Shown here in pieces: positions 1-8,614 of a stretch of 20,256 bases of DNA. Origin of the DNA: Priapulus caudatus (taxonomy: Eukaryota > Priapulida > Priapulimorpha > Priapulimorphida > Priapulidae); the NCBI RefSeq assembly GCF_000485595.1, contig NW_014580153.1, positions 1 through 20,256 on the forward strand. The letters are read 5' to 3'. Position 1 is the stretch's first letter. Every line of letters begins with the position of its first letter. Under the pieces are notes generated by a model, which searched no databases, was not told the origin of the DNA, and was given only the letters and a program-made list of their open reading frames with translations. The position numbers were made by a program, and so were the translations under genes.

Positions 1-36
1 TACGTCACCGCACGAACATCTCCGAAAGTTTAATGC

Positions 37-119
37 ATATCATTATCATTATCATTATCATTATCATTATCATTATCATTATGATATTATTAATGATATT
101 AATGATATTAATGATATTT
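37..119. repeat. AT-rich microsatellites (ATCATT)n and (AATGATATT)3
   Basis: About seven copies of the hexamer ATCATT occupy roughly 39-80. Three copies of the nonamer AATGATATT follow at 92-118. Both are simple sequence with no coding content. Confidence 0.9.
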
Positions 120-152
120 ATAATCATAATTATATTATTATAGAGATCAGTG

Positions 153-185
153 ATACAGCCTGCTGATGCGACGTTTGTAGGTGGC
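153..185 (+). repeat. Left arm of a long-distance inverted repeat flanking the MULE-type gene
   Basis: ATACAGCCT followed by GCTGATGCGaCGTTTGTAGGTGGC is matched in reverse complement at 11887-11923, with one substitution and a 4-bp insertion in the right arm. The pair encloses the whole gene (span about 11.8 kb). I see no flanking direct target duplication, so it may be a decayed terminal repeat or a chance pair of copies of another repeat. Confidence 0.55.
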
Positions 186-240
186 GTTACTCATGGAACT
201 CATGAGTTACCATGGTTACTCATGGTGGCGTTACTCATGG
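180..240 (+). repeat. Short direct repeats GGTGGCGTTACTCATGG
   Basis: A 17-bp unit occurs at about 180-196 and again at about 223-239, with partial copies (GTTACTCATGG) in between. It sits between the inverted-repeat arm and exon 1, and could be promoter-proximal or simple duplication. Confidence 0.6.
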
Positions 241-357
241 TTGTAAGTGGTGTTTCTGTCTTCTAAGTTCTAAATGGCGGGAGCTGCTCAGAACTCTTAA
301 ACTGTCTGTGAAACGCCTCCAGTTCATGCAGTTCAACATGTTCGAGTCGCTCATAGC

Positions 358-451
358 ATGGAAGAAGTCCATCAAATTATATCTACGTATGAGAAGGAAA
401 ATTCTAGCAAGTTTGTTGTTTGGCACGAGCCGAAAAGTTTCGGAAAGACAG
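358..451 (+). CDS. MULE-type gene, exon 1 (N-terminus)
   Basis: This exon encodes residues 1-31 plus the first base of codon 32, from ATG at 358 to the donor GGTACA at 451-456. The frame has a stop at 298-300, so either ATG 358 is the start or an acceptor lies between 301 and 357. The peptide (EEV..IISTYEKENSSKF) fits the start of the N-terminal domain of this family, where the segment usually opens near such an acidic helix. An additional 5' exon outside the window cannot be excluded. The overlapping 85-codon frame beginning at 212 is another frame and looks non-coding. Confidence 0.6.
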
Positions 452-3400
452 GTACAGGCTATACTATAGTTATGACTGTCATAACTGCCGGCTATGTGAA
501 ATTTGAAAAAAGTAGGCCTATAAAAACAAACTAGCGACTATAGGGCTAGCCATATAGGCCATAGGTTTTGGCCAGTGTAGACCATTTACCCAAGCTATAA
601 CATATAGCACGTGCTGTGTGTGCATGTAGGCCTAATAGTAATAGCTCTAGTAATCCTAATACTAATAGTAATACTAATAGGATGTTTGTAGGCTACTAAC
701 GAGTAACGTGATGATAGACCGTAATAAATTATTTATATATATACTATTACTATTAGTATTACTAAGCTAATACTAGTAATAGCTAAAGCCTCTAGCCAAT
801 ATAGTCTCATTTTATTTCAGCTATAGGCCCAAGCCTAGATAAAGTTCGAGGAGAGAAACATAGAGTATTTTGGGATAACCACATTCCTTACATGGTTTTG
901 TCAAAACCGATGGTATACGACTGCCACCATGGCAAGGACAGGAAGGTTGCCTTTAAAAAGAAATATAAAGAAAGAAAAAAGGTTGGCCATTTTAAAATTT
1001 AATCATAAAAGCCTCGCCTACACGACAAAATTTAACTCGAGTTAAGCATCTATATGGGGCCTTAACTCGAGTTAGCTTAACCTTGCCAGTCGATCGAGGT
1101 TAAGCTAACTCGAGTTAAGGCCCCCTATAGACGCTTAACTCGAGTTAGCAAATAGTACATAACTCCAGGATAGGCGGCAACACTTGTACTTAGTGTTGAC
1201 ATCCTGGTATTCGAGAATCGGTAATAATCGATATCGGGTGTTGTCGTGTAGACGCTACATAATCGCTAACTCGAGTTAACGCTTAATTCGAGTTAAATTT
1301 CGTTGTGTAGACGAGGCTAAAGACTCGCAGTAACAAAATAATCAATTCAAGTATATGCCTACTAAAAGTAAAGGCTAACCAAAAGCCCTGCAAATAAAAA
1401 ATATATTGCTTTCTAAATATCTCGAGTCTTTAGAAAGCATCTAGCTATGAGTATGACACAAATTTAGTCTTTCGCACCACCCATTTTCTTCCTGGCACAT
1501 ACTATATATATTTAAGAGTCAGTACAATTAACTGGTGCCGTCTATGACAGTTTTGCAATAACAACGATACACTGAACAGGTAGGATCAGATGGTTGAGTG
1601 GTTATACTAGAAAAACCTTCAAACCCCATTTTAGGGGCTCACACAGAGTAAAATAGCCATTAAAACATTTGAAGCAATTCTTATAAGCTGTATTTAAAAA
1701 GACAGAAGCCAGTGAGTGTACCAACTCTGAAAATGAAATGGCTAAACAATTAAACATAGTAGATTATCCTAGTATGATAGGCTAGAAATAAAACATGCAG
1801 TCATCTCATTTTTTCCATTTTAGGATGGCCCTGACCACGTATGGCAAAGGCACAACTTAATGATTCAAAAGACCAAAAAATTAGGATGCCCAGCAAGAAT
1901 TACAGTCAATGAAATCATGAAATTCCCACAGTTCAAGGTAAGTTATTTAAGGGTTTGTAATAAGTTATTGTATCCCCCGCGACGAGATACTATGGTTTCA
2001 CGTCTGTCCAGCCGCCACCGCCGCAGACACTTTCCCTTCCGCTCTATAACTCGGCCCCTAATTGACCTAGCGCGACCAAACTTGGTATACTTGCACATCT
2101 TGGGGAGGTGTGTCGCGTACCAAAATCAGGTTACTGTGACTTTTATTTGACCTTGACCTTGACCTTGAATCCTTGATCATATTTCTCTTCCGCTCTATAA
2201 CTCTGCCCCTAATTGACCTAGCACGACCAAACTAGATCGCGGGGGATACATGTAGTTGGCGACAACTGCCATTTCTAGTTTATTTTAGGGTATAGTTGTG
2301 TCATTTCCAGCTACATAATTGGCCGATTTTGGTATTTATCACACTTTTGCAGGAGAGTGGTTTCCATCAAAAGATTTTAATGTTTATAGAAATAAATAGT
2401 GACATTGACAGCTACATTTTGCTTGAATTATCATGCAGATGATCATTATTTAGTTTTAGCACCTATGTTGTATTTTATATACATGATATGTCATAGATAT
2501 TTTTTATGTTAAATTCTGTTATTTGGAATGCCTGTCATTGCTCCTGATTGCTTTGTTTATCTTAACAGTATATTAAATTTGTACACTTCAGGTTGAGAAA
2601 GACACTGAATCTTACAGGAATAAATCCTCAAAGGCAATTAAAAAAGCCCTGCCAACATTGTGCATAGAAAACGTCAGAAAAGAACTGCATGTGCACCTAC
2701 CGGATATGAGTGATCACAGGAATCATCCTGTTGGAGAGGTAAGGCTAAAAAATATACCTTTTTTTGCGAGGTACAGCGAGCGCACAATTACGTGACCCAA
2801 ATAAGGCTAGGCACATGTGTATTGCAATTTAGCACCTGAGGCGTGTTCAGGAGAGCGAGCGCTCGATGAACGAACGCAGCGCCTCTTGAACGACACACGA
2901 GCGCTCGCTGTGCGCTGGCTTTATCCATGATGGCGGCCCCCATGGAGGGTTACTCAGCAGATTTTAATCGCGAGATTTTAATGTCTTCGAACAAGTACTG
3001 TTAAACGATATAGCAGACGAAATTGATACGAATTGAATTTAGAAGTAAATAAATGAATGAAAAATGAAATGAAGTTGAAATAGATTGCAAATTGAAGTCA
3101 GAAATTTTAGATTCCCATTTGCCAGATTGCCCGTCGCCATCTTGTAAACAACCCGCGTGCTGAGCGAACAGCCTTTTGAGTTTGCGCGTGCGCGCTCGCT
3201 CGCTCGCTCGCGCAGTGTCGTTCAGAAGGCGAGCGTTCGCTCTCCTGAGCACGCCTCTGGTGTGGCCCGCTTGTTGTCTACAGGCACACACACAAGCGGG
3301 CTAAGTTAGCCCGGGACTGGCCGTGCTTTATTTGCGGGGCCAACTTGGAGCGGGCCAGCGTGTATTTGGAGTGGGATAGCGTGTACACACTGCAAATATT

Positions 3401-6400
3401 TAGCGCAGGCCTGGCGCGCGCTAGTTTAATACCATATCAAATTCGTAGTCTGTACGGGGTATTAAAGTCGGATTTTTTGCTGGAATGGCGCATAAACAAC
3501 TATCTATAGACCTCTGATGGCTCTGACAAAGTAGTAAATAAAGAGAATGGAAATTCCATGGAATTACACTGTAAATGTTACCAGTTGCGATATATAATTT
3601 TTGATTTCAGGGAAGTGGTGTTTCACTGATGATGGACAAGCGTGTGCTAAACTACCTCCGCGACATGGTTAGAGAAGGAGTCAGTACGGTGTTAGAGATG
3701 AAGCGGCACTTATGTTGGTTCGTCAAGAATATGTTTGCTGGACGAGAGCTACCACCACGTACCAATCGTGCCTTTTTCCCAACCAAGGCAGACATACGCG
3801 CTCATATGTGCCGTGCCAAGCAAAAAATGAAGTTTTCCACAGTTGACCAGGAAAACCTGACGAAAATCATAGAGAGATGGGAGCAGGAGCCAGGACATAA
3901 CATTTTCTATCGGCCATCATTAGAAGATGATGATGATGATCTCCTGTTCATCTACCAGACAGACAGTCAGAGAAGGCTCCTTGAACTATATGGGAATGAA
4001 CTGGCATTTCTCGATGCTACTTACAAAACGACACGCTACTCTCTACCGCTCTTCTTTGTTGTCGTAAAAACTAACATAGATTACCAAGTAGTTGCCACTT
4101 TCATTACTGAATCTGAAAGGGAAGATGCCATTCGTGAAGCTCTGAAGATATTAGCTGAGTGGAATCCAGACTGGAAGCCGGCTCATTTTATGTCCGACTT
4201 CTGTGAGGCAGAAATTCACAGTATCGAAGACGTTTTTGACGGTACATATGTTTACCACCAGTATTGCTTTATTTGATTAATACGCATGCATCTGTTTCAT
4301 TGTATTGCTAGTTTTCAAGTGTGCATGCACGTACATGTGCATGCATGTGCACGTACGTACACGTGCGTGCGTGCACGTGCACGTTCACAATCTTCACATA
4401 CCACTTTGCTAACTATGAACTCGCTTATTCAAACCCACTGGCTCTGTAAATTTTGAATTTAATGGTCAACTAAATTTAATAAACTTCTTCATTTTGAGCA
4501 TATGCGCACGTATAGAGACAATCAAAGTATATTGATATATTGAATAAATCGATTTATTACTGTCTATATTTTATGTGTAGAAACTGATTTGCAGGTCCTT
4601 GATGAGCAGAAAATAGTTATTCCACGGCCTAACAGAAGCCTTGAGTTGATATTAAGCTGGAACTTGTTCACCTTCTATTTACAGATTGCAAGGTGTACCT
4701 TTGCGACTTTCATCGGGAACAAGCTTGGGATAGGTGGCTCAGGAAAACAGATCATAATGCCTTTAATGACCGAGAGGAGGTTTTATGCAGACTCAGACGT
4801 ATTGCCAGAGCACAATCTGAGTCCGAGTACAAAAATGCAGTGGACGATCTGAAGGCTAGTCCAGTGTGGGAAAACAGTAAACTGTGTAAATGGATAGAAA
4901 ACACTTGGCTACCTGAGTATAAAGTAAGTATACAACATTTTATGACTGCCAATTCTCAATGTATGTGTATGAAAACCTTGCTGGGTGTATGCATCCAGAG
5001 ACACGTGATACAGGATTGCGTGACACAGCTTTGCTGTGGATCCTGAGCGCTGCGCGCGGATGAGACGCGCAGTTCCGCGGGGATGTTCAAGTATGAAGCG
5101 CTGTCCGCAGTGGAGACGTGCGCCAAATTCGAGGCCCGGCGCACGTCTCCACAGCGGTCAGCGGATGGTCTGTAGTTTTAGAAGATAACAATGAAGACTT
5201 TGTTCTAAATAAGAATTCTATCGGCGGCTAAATAAGAGCAATATACACACCTTTCAATTTTTAGCTCATCTGACATAGTCAGATGCAGCTTGTACAACCG
5301 CATGATCGTCCGTCCGTCCGTGCGTCCGTCAACAGTTGGGCACAAATCTAAACGGCTCGACGTACGGTCACGATATTCGGGACGCGGTATGGGGGGGGGT
5401 AATCCGAAAACGAGTTGGGATGTCGAAGCTGGGGGTCAAAGGTCAAAGGTCAAGAGGTGTAAAAGAAGGGGGAACATTCCCTCCTTAACTTAAGGTATAG
5501 GGAGGAAATGCAGAATTGCGGCACAAATCTAAACGTCTCGACCTAGGCTCGTGATAGTCGGTGTATAGCATCATGGTAGGAAAAGCCATCACTGTGCCGA
5601 AATTGGAGGTCACAGGTCAAAGGTCAATGGGGCACAGGGCAGATTTTAGACATTTTCTGAGGACATGGTCTGACGGAGCGATTGAAAAACTTTTTTGTTC
5701 CATGCACCTTAAGAAATTCTGAGAAATTAGAGGTTATCATCGCAGAACTCCTGACACCGCCCATCCTGATGTCACAATCAAAGCTATATGTAAACAAACA
5801 GGCGTGTTGCGAGGTGCCTGCCTCCGATATCCATTTCGAGGCCCGGTAAGCCAAGCATAAAGCGCGCGGCCAAGACGGCACACACACACAGCTACGTTCA
5901 TTGGCTAAAACAATCGAGTAGCACGGTCAGGGATTTTCGGAATTCTTTAATTTTAAGAAAAACTTCAATGTTCAATGAATGACGCACTTGTTCACTTCCG
6001 AAAGCGGGTAAAAATGTCGAATTTTTCCACTTCGATGCAAAATGCATCGGCCGGGCCTTTCGTTATTGACGAAAAGCAAACGGTCTCGCTAAACACCTAC
6101 ACGCAGTAACTGGTCACGTCGTTCACACCCCATTCATGCCCATCAACAAAGAAGGCGGGGCTTATTCTGATTACGGAGATGCGAAAATGCAATAGAAAGG
6201 ACGTAGCGCAGTGCGCTAAACAGCGTGTTATTTTTGTTTTTGTGCCAAACTCTATCATAGGAAACCGTTCTAGCCTAGTAGAATGCCCTAGTTCTTGAGA
6301 TCGGCGATTCCGTACATCGATGGGTACCCGGCCACCCTTGAAATTATACCGGAGGGGTGCGGCGTACGCTGTGATTGGAAGACCCAAAGTGTCAATCCTC

Positions 6401-8614
6401 GGCGCGCCTCGGCGTCATGGCCGCATTACGTCTAGTAAAAGAGTATAATTAACTGATTAATCCATTATTGTATTATGGATAATTTTATTAACTGCTTTCA
6501 AGCGAATGATCTTTATCAGGGATGATGCAGTCATGTGAATATGCACTTGGGGGCAGGGGCAATTGGACTTATGTACGTTATCACCACACCCATACAAACG
6601 GTGGTGCCGGAAATGGTTATTATACACTGTTGCCAATTCTTCTAAGTGACTAACGTTCATGTATGTGTGTCTAGCATAATGACAATAACAAGTAATAACC
6701 TTCCTTGTGTAGCCTTTTAATACATATTTGAACAATTTCGTTTTAGAGATGGGTATGGGCGTATCGAGGTGACCGTCTTCTTGTAAGCATCAATACCAAT
6801 AATGGCATTGAACGGCAGAATGGCGTGTTTAAACACGAGTACCTGCAAAAGCATGGTAGGCGTACACTCAGTGGAATGGTGGAAATCTTGGTAACTGAAT
6901 TTCTACCTGACCAGTACCAACGGTAAATAATGCATTTACAATGCTTTTCTAATATTTGTTTATGATTTTTCATACCCAATAGATGTTTAAAGTTTTAAGT
7001 TAGGTTTTCCATAAATTTGTTAATCAGTTAAGAGGCTTGAAACGGGAGTTTTAAATGATGATTGGTGCCACTAAAATAAATTTATTTAAATAAGTGAGGT
7101 TCATTGACATAAATTTATTTTGCCCTATGTAATTATTTCTTGAATCAATTCTTTCAGATATGTTTATGCAAACAGGAGAGCATCATCTACATACAGAAAG
7201 TACAATGATAATGTTCCGGTATACCTGCGAAATCGTCCTGCCTTCCTTATCAGGCATTGCTTGGAAAGGTTACAGCTTGCTGAACAGATTCCAAGGTAAG
7301 TTTCAATGTGATTTCCTTTACAATTTGTAAATTTTTTATTTCTTCATAATCACATGCTGCTATGTAAAACATCAGAATATATCACATACTTGTCTATATT
7401 ACCTGTATAGCAGTTGTTCTGCTTTCTGATGTTACTCGACATATCATTACAAATATAGTGGATTTAGCTGGCTGTGAACCAAGTATTTCTCCCACTAACT
7501 ACGTGGTATGAATTTTTGATAGAAATAATATCCTTACTCGACTAGCTACACTGGCCAGATGTATTAATATTGTCTGCACGTATTTGGGAAAGCAATTATC
7601 ATGTGAAAGTCTGAAAACATTTCTAATAGCCAGATGATCATATTGCTAATTGTTGTTACCATGGGTAATTTTAGATTGACACTTTACAGTCAATACAGAT
7701 TAATCCACCTACCGATATTGAATTGATGTCATTGAGAATGACAACTCAAGTTTTGTCTACCAGTTCAATAACTAGGTGAAATCCTAATGCACAACACTAT
7801 GACAAAAATTGAAACTTATAAGATTGTACCTGCATACATATTTATTATTGCTTTTAGTGACCATGTTATCCGAAGGGAAACCGACGACAGCTTTATTGTG
7901 AAAAGCCAGACAGATGCAAAGATCGAATACATGGTGGACATTAGCAAACCATCCTGTCACTGCTATGGATGGCAACACTCTAGATTGCCATGCAAACACA
8001 TCTTTGCTGTTTTTGCAAACACCGATCATACCTGGAACAGTTTACCAGAATATTACAAATGTTCTGCATTTTTCGTACTTGATAAAGTTGTCACTCTGTC
8101 TGCAACAGAGGAAAATGCAGACTGTCAGGGAGCCAGTAGCAGTAATGATGATGGTATTAATACCATTCAGTGTGATGATGATATTACAGATGGAATCGAA
8201 TCTACTACTAACGTTACAGAATATAGGCAGCTACCCACAAAAAGCCATACTCCACGTGCTCGAGGACCCAAGTGCAGGGAGCTGCTGAAGTCAATAAACA
8301 ATCTAACATACGTACTAGATGACAGTATGCTCAAGGATGTAGAAGTTGGCCTCCACCAGATGTACCTGAAATTAAAACAATCTGCTCACAAAAGCAGCGG
8401 GTTTATAGTCGAGGAAAAGTTACCGTCGAAAAGAAAATCTGAGATGTTGACAGAATCTCAGCCAACTACAAAAACGCTCAGATATTCAAAACTAAAAATG
8501 CCAAAAAAACGACACCCGGCAACTGGGCGATTTGGCACTTCTGCTGAAATGATGAAAAAGAACTATTTAGTAAATGTGAATGTTCAGCTGAATGACAGAG
8601 CACCAAGTGTTTAG
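358..8614 (+). CDS. Mutator-like (MULE) transposase-type protein with SWIM zinc finger, 9 exons, 818 codons
   Basis: Joining nine GT-AG exons gives one open frame of 818 codons with no stop or frameshift. Seen in order: a Cys/His-containing N-terminus (about residues 1-140; FVVWHEP near 19-25, VYDCHHGKD near 63-71, LGCPA near 105-109); an acidic run (278-282); a transposase core with FLDATYKTT (D307) and FMSDFCEAE (D368); a C/H module CDFHREQAW (C389, H392); NTNNGIERQN (E484); a SWIM finger C600-x-C602-x9-C612-x-H614; and a Lys/Arg-rich tail (754-787). The order DDE core, C/H insertion, SWIM is that of MULE transposases. The N-terminus resembles the CaRF/ALS2CR8-like domain often joined to such cores in animals (family knowledge). 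Expected role is nuclear DNA binding and, if active, cut-and-paste transposition. All three candidate catalytic acids are present. Introns hold four or more unrelated repeats, so old age with coding constraint (domestication) is possible. The start at 358 is the least certain point. The stop lies at the edge of an antisense retroelement fragment. Confidence 0.85.
452..820. other. Intron 1, AT-rich with a weak hairpin of AGTAAT/ATTACT repeats
   Basis: No coding content is seen. Runs of CTAATAGTAATA-type sequence near 635-690 and its complement near 740-785 could pair. Similar repeats recur near 11620-11690 downstream of the gene. Confidence 0.6.
821..981 (+). CDS. MULE-type gene, exon 2 (Cys/His N-terminal domain)
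   Basis: The acceptor TTTATTTCAG ends at 820. The exon completes codon 32 and reads to codon 85, phase 0 at its end. It encodes FWDNHIPYMVLSKPMVYDC and then HHGKDRKVAFKKKYKERKK, a segment with candidate metal ligands C66, H67 and H68 and a strongly basic run (about 69-85). The donor AAG|GTTGGC is weak; a second possible donor is GAAG|GTTGCC at about 945. Reading through the donor would add five residues and hit a stop at 997-999, so intron retention would truncate the protein. Confidence 0.75.
1010..1318 (+). mobile_element. Foldback MITE, left copy (in intron 2)
   Basis: The element begins AGCCTCGcCTACACGAC and ends GTGTAGACGAGGCT, so it has terminal inverted repeats. Inside, long arms at about 1032-1083 and 1097-1148 form a near-perfect hairpin built from the palindrome TTAACTCGAGTTAA, with GGGGCC between palindromes. 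It has no coding capacity and is a non-autonomous inverted-repeat element. A second copy, inverted, lies at 10563-10823. Confidence 0.85.
1824..1937 (+). CDS. MULE-type gene, exon 3
   Basis: The acceptor is TTTCCATTTTAG and the strong donor is AAG|GTAAGT. It encodes 38 residues (86-123), phase 0 at both ends, including WQRHNLMIQKTKKLGCPARI with C107 as a candidate metal ligand. The K..K.GCPA motif matches the N-terminal zinc-binding region of MULE/FAR1-like proteins (family knowledge). A TIR-bearing repeat starts only about 33 bp after the donor. Confidence 0.85.
1970..2249 (+). mobile_element. MITE with GTATCCCCCGCGA terminal inverted repeats (intron 3)
   Basis: Perfect 13-bp inverted termini (GTATCCCCCGCGA and TCGCGGGGGATAC) bound 280 bp. 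The TA inside each terminus could be a TA target duplication, as in Tc1/mariner-type elements (inference). It contains an internal direct repeat of about 50 bp (2034-2083 and 2182-2231, CTCTATAACTCgGCCCCTAA) and a triple TGACCT tract at 2148-2168. It resembles a repeat family I associate with marine invertebrates. Confidence 0.8.
2148..2168 (-). promoter_or_regulatory. Triple TCAAGGTCA half-site tract inside the MITE
   Basis: TGACCTTGACCTTGACCTTG reads on the minus strand as overlapping TCAAGGTCA, the extended half-site recognised by monomeric orphan nuclear receptors (ERR, SF-1/FTZ-F1 type). The motif is seen; any function in this intron is speculative. Confidence 0.35.
2592..2738 (+). CDS. 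MULE-type gene, exon 4
   Basis: It encodes 49 residues (124-172), phase 0 at both ends, between acceptor CACTTCAG and donor GAG|GTAAGG. The peptide is a basic, helix-prone linker followed by a His-rich stretch (ELHVHLPDMSDHRNHPVGE). No separate domain is recognised; it continues the N-terminal region into exon 5. Confidence 0.8.
2833..3262 (+). mobile_element. MITE with CACCTGAGGCGTGTTCAGG-type inverted ends (intron 4)
   Basis: The left end CACCTGAGGCGTGTTCAGG, continuing AGAGCGAGCGCTCG, is matched in reverse at the right end (…CGAGCGTTCGCTCTCC, TGAGCACGCCTCTGGTG). Similarity runs about 55 bp inward with small gaps to TGAACGACAC. The interior is AT-rich with no coding frame of note. CGCTCG repeats (3190-3214) make the ends GC-rich. 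Target duplication is not obvious. Confidence 0.75.
3263..3610. other. End of intron 4, no recognised feature
   Basis: GC-rich sequence to about 3420 with short repeated words (AGCGGGCC, AGCGTGTA) is followed by AT-rich intron to the acceptor. It may be part of another repeat, but I find no ends. Confidence 0.4.
3611..4241 (+). CDS. MULE-type gene, exon 5 (first two catalytic acids)
   Basis: This is the largest catalytic exon, with 210 codons plus one base (residues 173-382). The acceptor TTGATTTCAG and donor GACG|GTACAT give phase 1 at the end. It carries the helical pre-core region, the acidic run DDDDDLLFIYQ, the first catalytic signature FLDATYKTTRYSLPLFF (D307) and the second FMSDFCEAEIHSIEDVF (D368). 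The 60-residue gap between the acids and the AE..SI context match the MULE transposase domain. Translation through the donor reaches a stop at about 4274-4276. Confidence 0.92.
4242..4684. other. Intron 5 with an alternating purine-pyrimidine tract
   Basis: About 4316-4386 is almost purely alternating purine-pyrimidine (GCATGCACGTACATGTGCAT and so on) and highly self-complementary, a potential Z-DNA or cruciform-forming stretch. The rest is plain AT-rich intron. Confidence 0.6.
4685..4923 (+). CDS. MULE-type gene, exon 6 (C/H module)
   Basis: The acceptor CTATTTACAG joins G|AT to make Asp383, then CKVYLCDFHREQAWDRWL follows. The C..FH..Q motif (C389, H392) directly after the second catalytic Asp is the zinc-knuckle-like insertion typical of MULE cores. 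The rest is a charged helical segment ending WIENTWLPEYK before the strong donor GTAAGTAT. Phase is 0 at the end. Confidence 0.9.
5111..5151. repeat. Perfect 14-bp stem hairpin in intron 6
   Basis: TGGAGACGTGCGCC (5111-5124) pairs with GGCGCACGTCTCCA (5138-5151) around a 13-base loop. It lies in a GC-rich island (5040-5170) with other repeated words (GCGCG, CCGC), probably part of a small inverted-repeat element. Confidence 0.6.
5433..5452 (+). promoter_or_regulatory. Tandem AGGTCA (DR1-type) motifs, first copy
   Basis: GGGTCAAAGGTCAAAGGTCA contains three half-sites spaced by one base, the DR1 arrangement bound by HNF4/RXR-type nuclear receptors. It is part of a repeat element, so function is unproven. 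Confidence 0.35.
5607..5626 (+). promoter_or_regulatory. Tandem AGGTCA (DR1-type) motifs, second copy
   Basis: AGGTCACAGGTCAAAGGTCA contains three AGGTCA half-sites, each spaced by one base. It corresponds to the same place in the second module of the interspersed repeat. Confidence 0.35.
5640..6746. other. Remainder of intron 6, no recognised gene
   Basis: Mixed-composition sequence, with GC-rich blocks near 5800-5890 and 6300-6420. Short frames on both strands have no recognisable domain or splice-supported continuation. It is probably further repeat sequence, ends not defined. Confidence 0.4.
6747..6922 (+). CDS. MULE-type gene, exon 7 (third catalytic acid)
   Basis: The acceptor TTCGTTTTAG opens RWVWAYRGDRLLVSINTNN, then GIERQNGVFKHEYL. 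The motif TNNGIERQN is the usual setting of the third acid, so E484 is the candidate that completes the DDE triad. Donor CG|GTAAAT leaves phase 2. The preceding 1.8 kb intron is full of repeats, but this exon shows no damage. Confidence 0.88.
7158..7295 (+). CDS. MULE-type gene, exon 8
   Basis: The acceptor TTCTTTCAG completes Arg with A and reads YVYANRRASSTYRKYNDNV, then PVYLRNRPAFLIRHCLERL, ending AG|GTAAGT in phase 2. This is the Tyr/Arg-rich stretch linking the catalytic core to the SWIM finger. No catalytic residue is assigned here. Confidence 0.82.
7296..7857. other. Intron 8, no feature seen
   Basis: 562 bp of plain AT-rich intron. I see no inserted element with terminal repeats and no extra exon whose phase would fit between exons 8 and 9. 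Confidence 0.5.
7858..8614 (+). CDS. MULE-type gene, exon 9 (SWIM finger and C-terminal tail)
   Basis: The acceptor TTGCTTTTAG joins T to the previous AG to make Ser567. The exon carries the SWIM zinc finger PSCHCYGWQHSRLPCKHIF (CxCx9CxH), followed by an acidic, Ser/Asp-rich region and basic runs SKRKSE and KMPKKRHPATGR that could act as nuclear localisation signals. It ends at TAG 8612-8614. The open frame extends upstream to 7787, but those codons lie before the acceptor. The last few codons overlap sequence that reads antisense as the end of a retroelement polyprotein, so the original C-terminus may have been altered. Confidence 0.9.

Larger units (their letters stand above)
5260..5636 (+). 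repeat. Interspersed repeat with CCGTCCGTCCG tract and duplicated module
   Basis: It starts with the small palindrome AGCTCATCTGACATAGTCAG. A CGTCCGTCCGTCCGTGCGTC tract follows (5303-5331). A module is then repeated twice: GGCACAAATCTAAACGgCTC (5338 and 5518), each followed by a GGTCAAAGGTCA cluster. This pattern resembles repeats common in molluscan and related genomes (recollection). No terminal repeat pair was found, so the ends are approximate. Confidence 0.55.

Noticed and set aside
212-469. 85-codon + frame overlapping exon 1
   Set aside because: It is in another frame from the family-like peptide encoded at 358-451 and shows no recognisable motif.
1860-2150. 96-codon + frame
   Set aside because: Its first part is exon 3; the remainder runs through the donor into the GTATCCCCCGCGA-ended MITE.
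3001-3291. 96-codon minus frame
   Set aside because: It lies inside the CACCTGAGG-ended MITE and is low-complexity Arg/Ala-rich sequence from CGCTCG repeats.
5624-5887. Minus frame considered as a possible THAP-like exon
   Set aside because: The Cys/His spacing of a THAP domain is not present and no partner exon was found.
6097-6387. Minus frame in intron 6
   Set aside because: No recognisable domain, no good splice context, repeat-like surroundings.
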